Below are positions 54,116-62,592 of a stretch of DNA of 64,000 nt, piece by piece. This DNA is from Cyclonatronum proteinivorum (GTDB lineage: Bacteria; Bacteroidota; Rhodothermia; Balneolales; Cyclonatronaceae). Positions within the stretch are counted from its first letter, which is position 1. Each line of letters starts with the position of its first letter. Where the stretch lies: positions 1,149,001 to 1,213,000 of the forward strand of contig NZ_CP027806.1 of NCBI RefSeq assembly GCF_003353065.1. The letters are read 5' to 3'. Under the pieces are notes generated by a model that was given only the letters and a program-made list of their open reading frames with translations, was not told the origin of the DNA and made no database searches. Position numbers and translations under genes: made by a program.

Positions 54116-54601
54116 TTATTCCAGTACGGTTACCGTTATGGGATATCCGTCAGAAAGGCGAACAGTGATCGGCTGTTCATCTGAGCGGCGAATGCGTAGC
54201 CTGCCTTGCAGCATGGTCATGGTAGGGCTTGGGTTGATATACTGAAAGTCGTCCCCGGACTGCCGACGCAGGAAATTACCCAGCTGAATCGCAATATCAA
54301 GACGCGTGAAAGACTCGGGAAGCCCCCTTTCTGCTGGACCGTTTTCACCGCCCGAGCCTACATTCTGATAAACGATGGTTGCCGGCAGGGCGTCAGGGGT
54401 GTTCAGCAACGCTTCATGCTGATCGATGTGTTCGAAGCGGATTCCGTCAATTTCAATCCAGCTGCCTCCGGAGATATCGCCGGGACCAGAATAATCCAGC
54501 TGAAGTAGCGTGCCGGTGTAAGTTCTGCTGCTGTCTGATTCGCAGCCCGTCCATATTAAAGAAATGGAAATTCCCAAAACCAGCCATGTAAGACGTTTCA
54601 T
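54116..54601 (-). CDS. lipoprotein of unknown function
   Basis: This protein has 161 residues starting at the ATG at 54601 (MKRLTWLVLG...), which gives a standard lipoprotein signal with lipobox LIWTGC; the frame continues upstream but without a better start. The mature part has short beta strands, and SSRTYTGTLLQLDYSGPGDISGGSWIEIDG is followed by a C-terminal beta motif. No domain was recognised. It is 90 bp upstream of the GWxTD gene on the same strand and may be its partner. Confidence 0.7.
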   Translation of the reverse strand: MKRLTWLVLGISISLIWTGCESDSSRTYTGTLLQLDYSGPGDISGGSWIEIDGIRFEHIDQHEALLNTPDALPATIVYQNVGSGGENGPAERGLPESFTRLDIAIQLGNFLRRQSGDDFQYINPSPTMTMLQGRLRIRRSDEQPITVRLSDGYPITVTVLE

Positions 54602-54805
54602 GTAAGGTGTCAAATCGTGAAGGTTACCGCCAAGCGCGTTTTTTAAAATAGAAAATACGCGCTGAGAATGCAGGCGCAAAAAAATACAGAAAGTATGTTT
54701 TTCTCCTTCAAGCTACCGATATTAACAAAAAAACTGTACCAGCATAAATCTTACACTTTCTGTAAACTTAAATAAGGGAAGACCTCCGGGTTAAGAGATT
54801 GACGA

Positions 54806-57800
54806 ATGTATAAATCCTGTTCAAGCCTGATTTTTATTTTGTGTGGACTGTTGGTAACCATGAGCTGTACTTCAGGGGAAAACCATGTTTACTATAGCTT
54901 TGAATGGCAGGATGAACAGGAATATCGCTGGGCAGCGCTTCCTGTTATGGACGGAGAAGCCACAGGCTTTCATAAAGTTACGCCCGTTTGGAGTGGCATT
55001 GATTTTGTAAACGGACTCACCGCTGATCAGATCGCGGATAACCGGAACTTGTTAAATGGTTCCGGTGTAGCTGCCGGCGACCTCACCGGTAACGGTTTTC
55101 CTGACCTGCTTTTTTTACGTTTGAATGGCCCGAACGTGCTGTATGAAAATAAAGGCGGGTTTAGGTTTCAGAATGTAACTGAAGGCTCCGGACTTGCCCT
55201 GCACGATCAATTCTCGACCGGGGCTCTGCTTGCTGACTTTAACGGAAACGGGCTTCTGGATGTCGTCATCACGGCCATCGGGAGTCCGAACCGGCTGTTC
55301 TTTAATCAGGGGGGAGGCGTGTTTGATGAAGTGCCCGGTGGCCTACCGGCTGACCGGACCTACGGCAGCATGACTGCGGCAGCGGGTGACCTCACCGGAA
55401 ACGGTGCCCTTGATGTGTACATCACCAACTTCAAAGAGCGCTCTGTCCGTGATTCGCACTGGGACCGCAACACCATGCGCCACATCGTTGAAACGCTGGA
55501 TGACGGCAGTTTTCGGGTTCGGGAAGAATTTGAAGGTCATTACGAACTCAGCCTCCGCGACAATACGCTGGTGTGGTTCGAACAGGGCGAACCGGATCTC
55601 CTCTACCTCAATGATGGCGCCGGAAACTTCACCAAAGTCCCGCTCACTTCCGGCATGTTCCTCGATGAAGACGGCAATCCAGTCACCGAGATCATGCCCG
55701 ACTGGGGCCTTGATGTCGGCATTCAGGACCTCACGGGAAACGGCTTACCCGATATCTTCGTGGCCAACGATTTCGAGTCGCCCGACCGTATCTGGATCAA
55801 TCAGGGCGACGGCACCTTCCGTGCGCTGCCCGCGCTCGCCATTCGGAAAAGCAGCCTCTCGGCTATGGCAGTGGGATTCTCGGATTTGCAGCGAAACGGC
55901 CTCACCGATATGTTCGTGGTGGAAATGCTCAGCCGTTTCCATGAAGAGCGTCAGCGGCAGATGAGCACGCTCGCGCCCTCGCAGCAGCAGCCCGGCCTCT
56001 ACGACGACCGCCCGCAGTTTCTGGGCAACACCCTCTACCTGAACCGCGGTGACAACACCTGGGCCGAGATCGCCGAGTATGCGGGCGTCCGCCGCTCCGA
56101 GTGGTCGTGGGGTACGGTCTTTTTGGATGTAACCCTCGACGGCTACGAAGACATCCTCATCACCAACGGACATTACTTTGACGTGCAGGATACCGACGCC
56201 AATACCGCCATTGGCGCCATGCTGCAGCGTCGTATGATCAGCGGCGAGCGCTATATGCTCGAGTACCCGCGCCTGCCCAACCACAACGCCGCTTTCCGCA
56301 ACAACGGCGACCTTACCTTTACGGATGTCGGTGAAGACTGGGGCTTTGCCAGCCTCGACATTTCACACGGGATGGCGCTGGCCGACCTCAATCAGGATGG
56401 CTACACCGATGTCATCATCAACCGCGTGGACGAACCCGCGCTCATCCTCAAAAACCGCGCGACACAGCCCCGGATTGCGGTCAGGCTCAGGGGCACATCC
56501 CCCAACACCACCGCCATCGGCGCGCTGATCGAAGTGGAAGGCGGTCCCGTGCCGCAGTCCAAATACGTGCGCAGCGGCGGCACCTATCTTTCCAACAGCG
56601 AGTACAGCTACACCTTCGCCGCGGGGAATGCCGAAACCCTTCGCATCCGCGTGCGCTGGCCCGACGGTACCGAATCCGTGCTCGATGACGCCCGCCCCAA
56701 CCGCATTTACGAAATCGACCAAAGCCGCGTGCAACCCGCCGCAGTAGCGGTTTCGGCCGCACCCGAAGATCCCGCGCCGCTCTTCCGTGACGTCACCGCT
56801 GCACTTGGTCACCGGCACCTGCAGCAGCGCTACGACGACTTCGGGCGTCAGCCGCTCCTGCCGTATCACCTGAGTCAGCACGGACCACTCACCGCCCTGA
56901 TCGAAAACCCCGCTTCGGATCAGCCTACGCAACTCTTCATCACCGCTGCGCCAGGCGAACCGCTCAGCCATTATGCGCAAACCCGCGACGGACAGTGGCG
57001 TCAGACAAGCTTCACCCCCGATGTTCAGTTCGATGCCTTCGAAAAGTCGGCGGTTACCGGTTGGTATGATACCGACGGGCGGCTGCATCTTTTGGTCGGC
57101 TATTCAAACTACCATAGCGGCGCCGAAAGCGCCCCGGCAGCGGTCTACTACCTTTCTGATCAAAGTGGTACGCGGGTGCAGCAGGTCATCGAAGGTTTTG
57201 GCGCAACGGTAGGCGGACTGTATCTCGCCGACTACAGCGGCAACGGCTACCCCGATCTTCTTCTCACCGGACGCGTATTGCCGGGCCGCTATCCGGAAGC
57301 CGCTACTTCCCGCCTCTACCGCAATGAAGGCGGACGCTTCGTGCCGGATGACGCCAACAACGCCATCCTCCAAAACATCGGTCTCGTGCAGGGCGCGGTT
57401 TTCAGCGACCTCACCGGGGATGGAAAACCGGAGTTACTTCTCGCCCTTCGATGGGGTTCACTCCGCGTGCTGGGCTTCGACGCCGACCGCCGCTTCACCG
57501 ACATCACCGCCTCGCTCGGCATTGAGTCCGGCAACGGCTGGTGGAACGGTATCACGACCGGCGACCTCACCGGCAACGGGCGCATGGACATCGTGGCAAC
57601 CAACTGGGGTCTGAACCACCTCTACGCCTCCGCAACCGGCGGCGAAGCCTTCATTTTCTATGAAGATTTTTCCGGCATGGGCACGAACACGGTTATCGAA
57701 AGTTATCGGGATGAAGCGGGCCGTTTCCTGCCGCGCCGCAACTTTGAAATGCTTTCCCGAAACCCGCCCTTCATCCGGAATACCGCGCGCACCTTTACCA

Positions 57801-58525
57801 ATTATGCGCAAATGGGCCTGCCGGAAATTCTGGGCCGTCCCCTCGAAACATTTGACAGGGCAGAAGCCACGCAGTTTGCCCACATACTTTTTTTACAGGA
57901 TGAGGCGGGTCGTTTCCATCCTCAGGCCCTGCCACAGGAGGCGCAGTTCGCCCCGGCTTTCGAGCCCATCATCGCCGACTTCACCGGCGATGGCAATGAA
58001 GATGTCTTCCTGAGCCAGAACTTTTTTGCCTACATCCCCGAAACCCCGCGCAGCGACGCAGGCCGCGGTCTCCTCCTGCACGGTGACGGGAGCGGAAACC
58101 TGATTCCGGTGCCGGGGCAGGTGTCCGGCATTCTCGTGCACGGCGAACAGCGCGGGGCCTCAGCAGCCGACCTCACCGGCGATGGTCGTTTCGACCTGGT
58201 AGTGACCCAAAATGGTGCCGCAACCCGCGTACTGCACAACCAAGGCGCCAACCCGGGCCTCCGCGTCAGGCTCACCGGCCCTGAGACCAACCCCGTAGCT
58301 ATTGGCACCCGCCTGCGCCTTCGGTATGATGATGACAGCTTCGGACCCGTCCGCGAGCTCCGCGCAACCGGCGGCTTCGGCTCCCAGCATGGCTACGTGC
58401 AGATCCTCGGCCTCCGCCCCGACCGACAACCCGCCGCTCTGCACCTCACCTGGCCCGACCAAACCCAAACCGAAATCCCCATCGAACCCGGACAGCGAGA
58501 AATCCAAATCCGTCACACCCCGTAA
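54806..58525 (+). CDS. giant FG-GAP/VCBS-repeat lipoprotein with two ASPIC/UnbV domains
   Basis: This 1239-residue protein has lipobox VTMSC. It contains about eleven FG-GAP units with calcium-loop motifs such as GDLTGNGFPDLLF, ADFNGNGLLDVVI and SDLTGDGKPELLL, typical of beta-propeller blades. An ASPIC/UnbV domain lies at about 553-645 (VRWPDGTESVLDD) and a second one at about 1150-1239 (HLTWPDQTQTEI). The protein therefore looks like two fused propeller-plus-ASPIC halves. Such proteins in Bacteroidota and Rhodothermota sit on the cell surface, sometimes paired with SusCD, and may bind ligand or ions; no function is established. Codon usage is markedly G+C-rich in the second half. Confidence 0.93.
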   Translation: MYKSCSSLIFILCGLLVTMSCTSGENHVYYSFEWQDEQEYRWAALPVMDGEATGFHKVTPVWSGIDFVNGLTADQIADNRNLLNGSGVAAGDLTGNGFPDLLFLRLNGPNVLYENKGGFRFQNVTEGSGLALHDQFSTGALLADFNGNGLLDVVITAIGSPNRLFFNQGGGVFDEVPGGLPADRTYGSMTAAAGDLTGNGALDVYITNFKERSVRDSHWDRNTMRHIVETLDDGSFRVREEFEGHYELSLRDNTLVWFEQGEPDLLYLNDGAGNFTKVPLTSGMFLDEDGNPVTEIMPDWGLDVGIQDLTGNGLPDIFVANDFESPDRIWINQGDGTFRALPALAIRKSSLSAMAVGFSDLQRNGLTDMFVVEMLSRFHEERQRQMSTLAPSQQQPGLYDDRPQFLGNTLYLNRGDNTWAEIAEYAGVRRSEWSWGTVFLDVTLDGYEDILITNGHYFDVQDTDANTAIGAMLQRRMISGERYMLEYPRLPNHNAAFRNNGDLTFTDVGEDWGFASLDISHGMALADLNQDGYTDVIINRVDEPALILKNRATQPRIAVRLRGTSPNTTAIGALIEVEGGPVPQSKYVRSGGTYLSNSEYSYTFAAGNAETLRIRVRWPDGTESVLDDARPNRIYEIDQSRVQPAAVAVSAAPEDPAPLFRDVTAALGHRHLQQRYDDFGRQPLLPYHLSQHGPLTALIENPASDQPTQLFITAAPGEPLSHYAQTRDGQWRQTSFTPDVQFDAFEKSAVTGWYDTDGRLHLLVGYSNYHSGAESAPAAVYYLSDQSGTRVQQVIEGFGATVGGLYLADYSGNGYPDLLLTGRVLPGRYPEAATSRLYRNEGGRFVPDDANNAILQNIGLVQGAVFSDLTGDGKPELLLALRWGSLRVLGFDADRRFTDITASLGIESGNGWWNGITTGDLTGNGRMDIVATNWGLNHLYASATGGEAFIFYEDFSGMGTNTVIESYRDEAGRFLPRRNFEMLSRNPPFIRNTARTFTNYAQMGLPEILGRPLETFDRAEATQFAHILFLQDEAGRFHPQALPQEAQFAPAFEPIIADFTGDGNEDVFLSQNFFAYIPETPRSDAGRGLLLHGDGSGNLIPVPGQVSGILVHGEQRGASAADLTGDGRFDLVVTQNGAATRVLHNQGANPGLRVRLTGPETNPVAIGTRLRLRYDDDSFGPVRELRATGGFGSQHGYVQILGLRPDRQPAALHLTWPDQTQTEIPIEPGQREIQIRHTP

Positions 58526-58546
58526 GGGCGACCCTTGTGGTCGCCC
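58526..58546. repeat. perfect 8-bp hairpin directly after the UnbV stop codon
   Basis: GGGCGACC at 58526-58533 pairs with GGTCGCCC at 58539-58546 around CTTGT. No T run follows, so it looks less like an intrinsic terminator than like a REP-type palindrome or an mRNA-stabilising stem. Confidence 0.65.
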
Positions 58547-58620
58547 CGCGGAGTCCCGCACTACCCCGGCATCCAGGATCGCGCACCCTCGTGCTCGCCC
58601 CACGCAGTCCCATACCACCC
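58530..58620. repeat. two degenerate direct repeats with 54-bp period
   Basis: TCGCCCCGCGGAGTCCCGCA at 58541-58560 recurs with changes as TCGCCCCACGCAGTCCCATA at 58595-58614. This C-rich stretch has no coding signal and lies between the UnbV and CIA30 genes. Confidence 0.5.
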
Positions 58621-58753
58621 ACCCCACGGTCGTCCCGTCCCGAACCCATATCCACGTGTAGCGCCCCACTTGTAACCCTCCGCTGAACGCTTTCAAAGGG
58701 CATCCTGGTTTGATCACGAAGCACATCCTCATGAATTCTATGCCGCAAAACCC

Positions 58754-59392
58754 ATGGCCGCTTTCATTCTTCCATTTCTGACGCTTCTCTTGTTACTTAC
58801 GTTTGATATCAACTTCAACCAAATCAGCAATCCCGTGAGCTTTTACAGCACCGATGACCCTTCTCCCGAAAAATCAGACACATTAAACACAGAAGAAACC
58901 GTGCTGATCCGCTTTGGTCACGACGCGCCACAGTTCTGGCAGGTCGTAAATGACGGGGTGATGGGCGGCATCTCCCAAAGCCGGATTCGTCCGCTCGAAG
59001 CCGGTCATGCCGTATTCGAAGGTGTGGTATCGCTTGAGAACAACGGCGGCTTCGCTTCCATCCGGACAAGGGCATCGCAGCCGGTCGATCTTTCCGAATT
59101 CGACGGCCTTTCGATCAAAGCAAAGGGTGACAACAAAGTCTACTGCCTGCGCATCAAAACCGTGGAAAACGGACGCGTTACTTCTTATGCCTGGGAAGCC
59201 CGCTTCACGGCAGGTTCAGAATGGGAAACGCATCAGCTCTCCTTCGCCGATTTCCGTCCCGTATTTCGCGGACGCAACCTCCGGGACGTTCCGCCGCTCA
59301 ATACCGCTGCCATTTTCGAAATCGGCCTCATGATCCGCGACGCACAGCAAGGCCCCTTCGCCCTCGAAGTAATGACGCTGGGGGTGCATTAA
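58754..59392 (+). CDS. CIA30-family protein
   Basis: This 212-residue protein has a hydrophobic N-terminal helix that may be a signal or anchor, then a beta-sandwich domain with VVNDGVMGGISQSRIR (about 66-81) and FEGVVSLENNGGFASIRTR (about 89-107), the pattern of the CIA30 (complex I intermediate-associated protein 30) family, and a C-terminal IGLMIRDAQQGPFALEV. In eukaryotes the family assists complex I assembly; bacterial members are uncharacterised sugar-binding-like domains. The nearby complex I genes are not in the window. Confidence 0.87.
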   Translation: MAAFILPFLTLLLLLTFDINFNQISNPVSFYSTDDPSPEKSDTLNTEETVLIRFGHDAPQFWQVVNDGVMGGISQSRIRPLEAGHAVFEGVVSLENNGGFASIRTRASQPVDLSEFDGLSIKAKGDNKVYCLRIKTVENGRVTSYAWEARFTAGSEWETHQLSFADFRPVFRGRNLRDVPPLNTAAIFEIGLMIRDAQQGPFALEVMTLGVH

Positions 59393-59515
59393 AAGACCCG
59401 CGCTAATAGCGCGCGAATTTAATGGCTCGGGCGTCTTGGGCGCGGATGATGTCATTTTGGAACAGGCAGGATTTCAGAAACGGCAATTGAAAATTCGGGT
59501 CGTGTCCCCCGCATG

Positions 59516-59543
59516 GTAGATACGCAATGCATTGCGTCTCTAC
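59516..59543. repeat. palindrome in repeat copy 1 (one mismatched pair)
   Basis: A 28-bp inverted repeat built on ACGCAATGCATTGCGT, flanked by GTAGA and TCTAC-type arms; one pair in the left arm is changed (T instead of G). Counterparts in the other two copies are perfect. Confidence 0.8.
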
Positions 59544-59812
59544 GCCGGGGTTTTTGCATGTTTGTTACGGGCTGTACGCCGGGCCCGGCGGGCGCGCCTT
59601 CGGCGCTCGCGGGGGAGATGGGGTGGGGCGTGATGCGATTTCTATGAAGAATACACCGCTACGCGGCTGGACGCTGGTATTGGCATCGGGGCGTGTTGAA
59701 ATCCGGATACCATGCATATAATCTTGTTTATCCTGTAAATCCTAAAAATCCTGTTCAAAAAATGGGCTGGTCGGGATTCGGCAATTGAAAATTCGGGTCG
59801 TGTCCCCGCATG

Positions 59813-59840
59813 GTAGAGACGCAATGCATTGCGTCTCTAC
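59813..59840. repeat. perfect 28-bp palindrome in repeat copy 2
   Basis: The sequence from GTAGAGACGCAATG to its exact reverse complement forms a self-complementary 28-bp unit. Short palindromes of the type GTAGAGACGCAA...TTGCGTCTCTAC are known from many cyanobacterial and Bacteroidota genomes as REP-like elements. Confidence 0.85.
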
Positions 59841-60109
59841 GCTGGTGCTGTTGCGGGTTTGTTACGGGCTGTACGCCGGGCCCGGCGGGCGCGCCTTCGG
59901 CGCTTGCGGGGGAGATGGGGTGGGGCGTGATGCGATTACTATGAAGAATACACCGCTACGCGGCTGGTCGCTGGTATTGGCATCGGGGCGTGTTGAAATC
60001 CGGATACCATGCATATAATCTTGTTTATCCTGTAAATCCTAAAAATCCTGTTCAAAAAATGGGCTGGTCGGGATTCGGCAATTGAAAATTTGGGTCGTGT
60101 CCCCGCATG

Positions 60110-60137
60110 GTAGAGACGCAATGCATTGCGTCTCTAC
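60110..60137. repeat. perfect 28-bp palindrome in repeat copy 3
   Basis: The same 28-bp self-complementary unit as in copy 2, 297 bp further on. Confidence 0.85.
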
Positions 60138-60407
60138 GCTGGTGCTGTTGCGGGTTTGTTACGGGCTGTACGCCGGGCCCGGCGGGCGCGCCTTCGGCGC
60201 TTGCGGGGGAGATGGGGTGGGGCGTGATGCGATTACTATGAAGAATACACCGCTACGCGGCTGGTCGCTGGTATTGGCATCGGGGCGTGTTGAAATCCGG
60301 ATACCATCATATAATCTTGTTTATCCTGTAAATCCTAAAAATCCTGTTCAAAAAAAGAAGGGCATTCTCTTGGCTGCACAGGCTGAATATCCCTCCCAAT
60401 AAAAACA

Positions 60408-60438
60408 AAACCCCGAAGCTGAAGCAGCTTCGGGGTTT
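60408..60438 (-). terminator. terminator of the acyl-CoA synthetase gene
   Basis: A perfect 14-bp stem between 60408-60421 and 60425-60438 with a three-base loop. On the minus strand it is followed by TGTTTTTATT. Confidence 0.9.
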
Positions 60439-60479
60439 GCTATCTCACGAAAAGATAACCGTTAAACCGGCATTTTGAA

Positions 60480-62369
60480 TCAGTCCTGCAGGGTCGAGGT
60501 GTCGCCGGGGTCTTCGCCAAGGGCTTCGGCCTTGAGGAGGCGGCGGACGATTTTGCCGCTGCGGGTTTTGGGCAGCTCGGTTTTGAAGATGATCTCTGAC
60601 GGTGTCGCGATCGGACCGAGCTCGCGGCGCACGTGATCGCGGAGCACGCCTTTGAGGTGATCTTTGGCTTCAAAGCCGGGCTTGAGCACCACGTAGGCCT
60701 GTATGCGTTCGCCTTTGACCTCATCCGGCAATCCTACAACTGCCGATTCCGCCACGGACTGATGTGTGAGGAAGGCGCTTTCCACTTCCGCGGTGCCGAT
60801 TCGGTGACCGGCGACGTTCATCACATCGTCCGCGCGACCGAGTACGCAGAAGTAGCCGTCCTCATCATAAAACGCCACGTCCCCGCTTGTGTAGCAGCCG
60901 GGGAAGTCTTCCCAGTATTTTTGATAGCGCTCGTCGTTGTTCCAGATGGTGCGCATCATATAGGGGAGGGGGCGGCGGAGTACGAGCAGGCCGCCCTGAT
61001 TCGGGCCGGTCGTTTCGCCGGCGGGTGTGACCACATCACAGCTTACGCCCGGCAAGGGCTTGCCGACTTTTCCGAGCTTCGCATCGAATGCGGGCAGGGT
61101 GCCAAGCACGGGCGATGCGACTTCAGTCTGCCACCAGTTGTCCACCACGAGACCGCGGTTTTTGAGGATGTTATCCTGCGCCCATTCGTGGGCTTCCGGG
61201 TTGAGGGGCTCGCCCGCGCAGGCCATCAGCCGCAGGGTGGAGACATCGTATTTATCGATAAATTCCTTGCCGAAGCGCATGAACATGCGGATGGCCGTAG
61301 GTGCCGTAAACATCACGTTGACGCCGAAGCGCTCTACGATTTTCCAGACCACACCGGGATCGGGGTAGTCGATACTGCCCTCCCGCGCGAGGATGGTAGC
61401 GCCGTTCACCATCGGACCGTACACGATATAGCTGTGCCCCACAATCCAGCCGATATCGGAGGTGCTCCAGAAAATGTCGGATTCTTTCACATTATAAAAG
61501 GCGCGGGTGAGGTAGTAGGTACCAACCATGTAGCCGCCGTGCACGTGTACGACACCTTTTGGCGTGCCGGTCGTCCCGCTTGTATAGAGGATGAAGAGAG
61601 GATCTTCAGCGTCCATTTCTTCAGGTTCGCACCATACCGGCTGCGGATCAACAAACTCATAGTAGTCGAATTCGCGCTCCGAGTTGATTTCCAGAAACGG
61701 CTCCTGACGCCGGTGTACGACCACGGTTTCCACAAAGTCGAGGTCTTCGATAGCACTGTCCACGATGGACTTGAGCCCGACCCGCTTGCCGCGCCGGAAG
61801 GTTACGTCTGAATAGATCACAACTTTCGCCTTGCTGTCCTCAATCCGGGATTTCAGTGCCTGAACGCCCATGCCCGCATACACGACGGAGTGTATGGCCC
61901 CGATGCGGGCGCAGGCCAGCATGGAGACGATGCCCTGCGGCGTGAGCGGCATGTAGATGATCACCCGGTCGCCCTTTTTGACGCCCCGGGATTTCAGCGC
62001 ATTGGCCATTTGGCAAACCCGGCGCAGCAGGCGGTCGTAGGTCATCACGATCTCTTTGCCGTCTTCGGCAATCCAGATGAGCGCCACTTTCTGACGCTTC
62101 GGCCCTTTCACATGCCGGTCGAGCGCGTTGATGGTGATGTTGGTTGTGCCGCCCAAAAACCATTTGTGGCGCGGGGGCTTGAAGTCAAGCACCTTGTTGA
62201 AAGGCTTGATCCATTCGAGTTCGCGGGCGATCGCGCCCCAGAAGGCGTCCGGGTTTTGAATGGAGTGCCGGTAGAGCGAGTCGTATTCCTGAATGAGGCA
62301 CTGCTGCAGCAGGCTGTCGGGTGCGGTGAGGGTTCTGGTTTCCTGAACCAGGGCTTCAATGGATGACAT
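60480..62369 (-). CDS. acetyl/propionyl-CoA synthetase (AMP-forming)
   Basis: This 629-residue enzyme activates a short fatty acid with ATP and CoA. The ATG at 62369 (MSSIEALVQET) is preferred; the frame continues to a TTG at 62423 but that gives an implausible start. Motifs: P-loop YTSGTTGTPKG, the adenine-pocket and substrate region DNWWQTEV with the Trp that limits the pocket to acetate or propionate, CYTSGDVAFYDEDGYF, and the C-terminal TRSGKIVRRLL with K606, the site acetylated in homologues. The KG-K linker at about 92-96 (VKGPKRQKVALIWI) replaces the usual DKxAIIWE. Acetate is the likeliest substrate, with propionate possible. Confidence 0.92.
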   Translation of the reverse strand: MSSIEALVQETRTLTAPDSLLQQCLIQEYDSLYRHSIQNPDAFWGAIARELEWIKPFNKVLDFKPPRHKWFLGGTTNITINALDRHVKGPKRQKVALIWIAEDGKEIVMTYDRLLRRVCQMANALKSRGVKKGDRVIIYMPLTPQGIVSMLACARIGAIHSVVYAGMGVQALKSRIEDSKAKVVIYSDVTFRRGKRVGLKSIVDSAIEDLDFVETVVVHRRQEPFLEINSEREFDYYEFVDPQPVWCEPEEMDAEDPLFILYTSGTTGTPKGVVHVHGGYMVGTYYLTRAFYNVKESDIFWSTSDIGWIVGHSYIVYGPMVNGATILAREGSIDYPDPGVVWKIVERFGVNVMFTAPTAIRMFMRFGKEFIDKYDVSTLRLMACAGEPLNPEAHEWAQDNILKNRGLVVDNWWQTEVASPVLGTLPAFDAKLGKVGKPLPGVSCDVVTPAGETTGPNQGGLLVLRRPLPYMMRTIWNNDERYQKYWEDFPGCYTSGDVAFYDEDGYFCVLGRADDVMNVAGHRIGTAEVESAFLTHQSVAESAVVGLPDEVKGERIQAYVVLKPGFEAKDHLKGVLRDHVRRELGPIATPSEIIFKTELPKTRSGKIVRRLLKAEALGEDPGDTSTLQD

Positions 62370-62592
62370 AAGCAGTTGAGGTAAGGGTTCTGAAAAAAGC
62401 GGTTTCCTGAAAAGCAGGAACAATTTTCAAAGTAGCAAATTTTCGCTAAAATTCCACTTTTCGCTTCTGTTTTTGTCATCCTGCGCGGCACTGTTTCACC
62501 ATTCAGGCGGGGAGTTGCTTTGTTTTGGAACAGCCGGTACCAGTCCGATTTTCGGAATCTCTCACGGTGGGTATGCCTGCAGCTTGCTTTGC

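Larger units (their letters stand above)
59483..60356. repeat. three tandem copies of a 297-bp repeat
   Basis: Copies run 59483-59780 (298 bp), 59781-60077 (297 bp) and 60078 to about 60356, the last without the final GGGCTGGTCGGGATTCG. Each begins GCAATTGAAAATT and ends in AATCCTGTTCAAAAAA. Copies 2 and 3 are nearly identical, and copy 1 differs at several positions. Each holds a 28-bp palindrome and a GCGCC-TTC-GGCGC stem. The unit starts 90 bp after the CIA30 gene. The short reading frames inside the copies vary between copies and look spurious. Confidence 0.9.

Noticed and set aside
59483-60356. CRISPR-like array
   Set aside because: The repeat unit is about 297 bp in direct tandem, without 20-40 bp spacers and without cas genes.
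59785-60402. Short similar frames within the 297-bp repeats
   Set aside because: They arise because the repeats are alike; the ends differ between copies and there is no translation signal. The repeats are treated as non-coding.
60633-61811. 392-codon plus-strand frame
   Set aside because: It is antisense to the acyl-CoA synthetase gene with all its family motifs and has no domain of its own.
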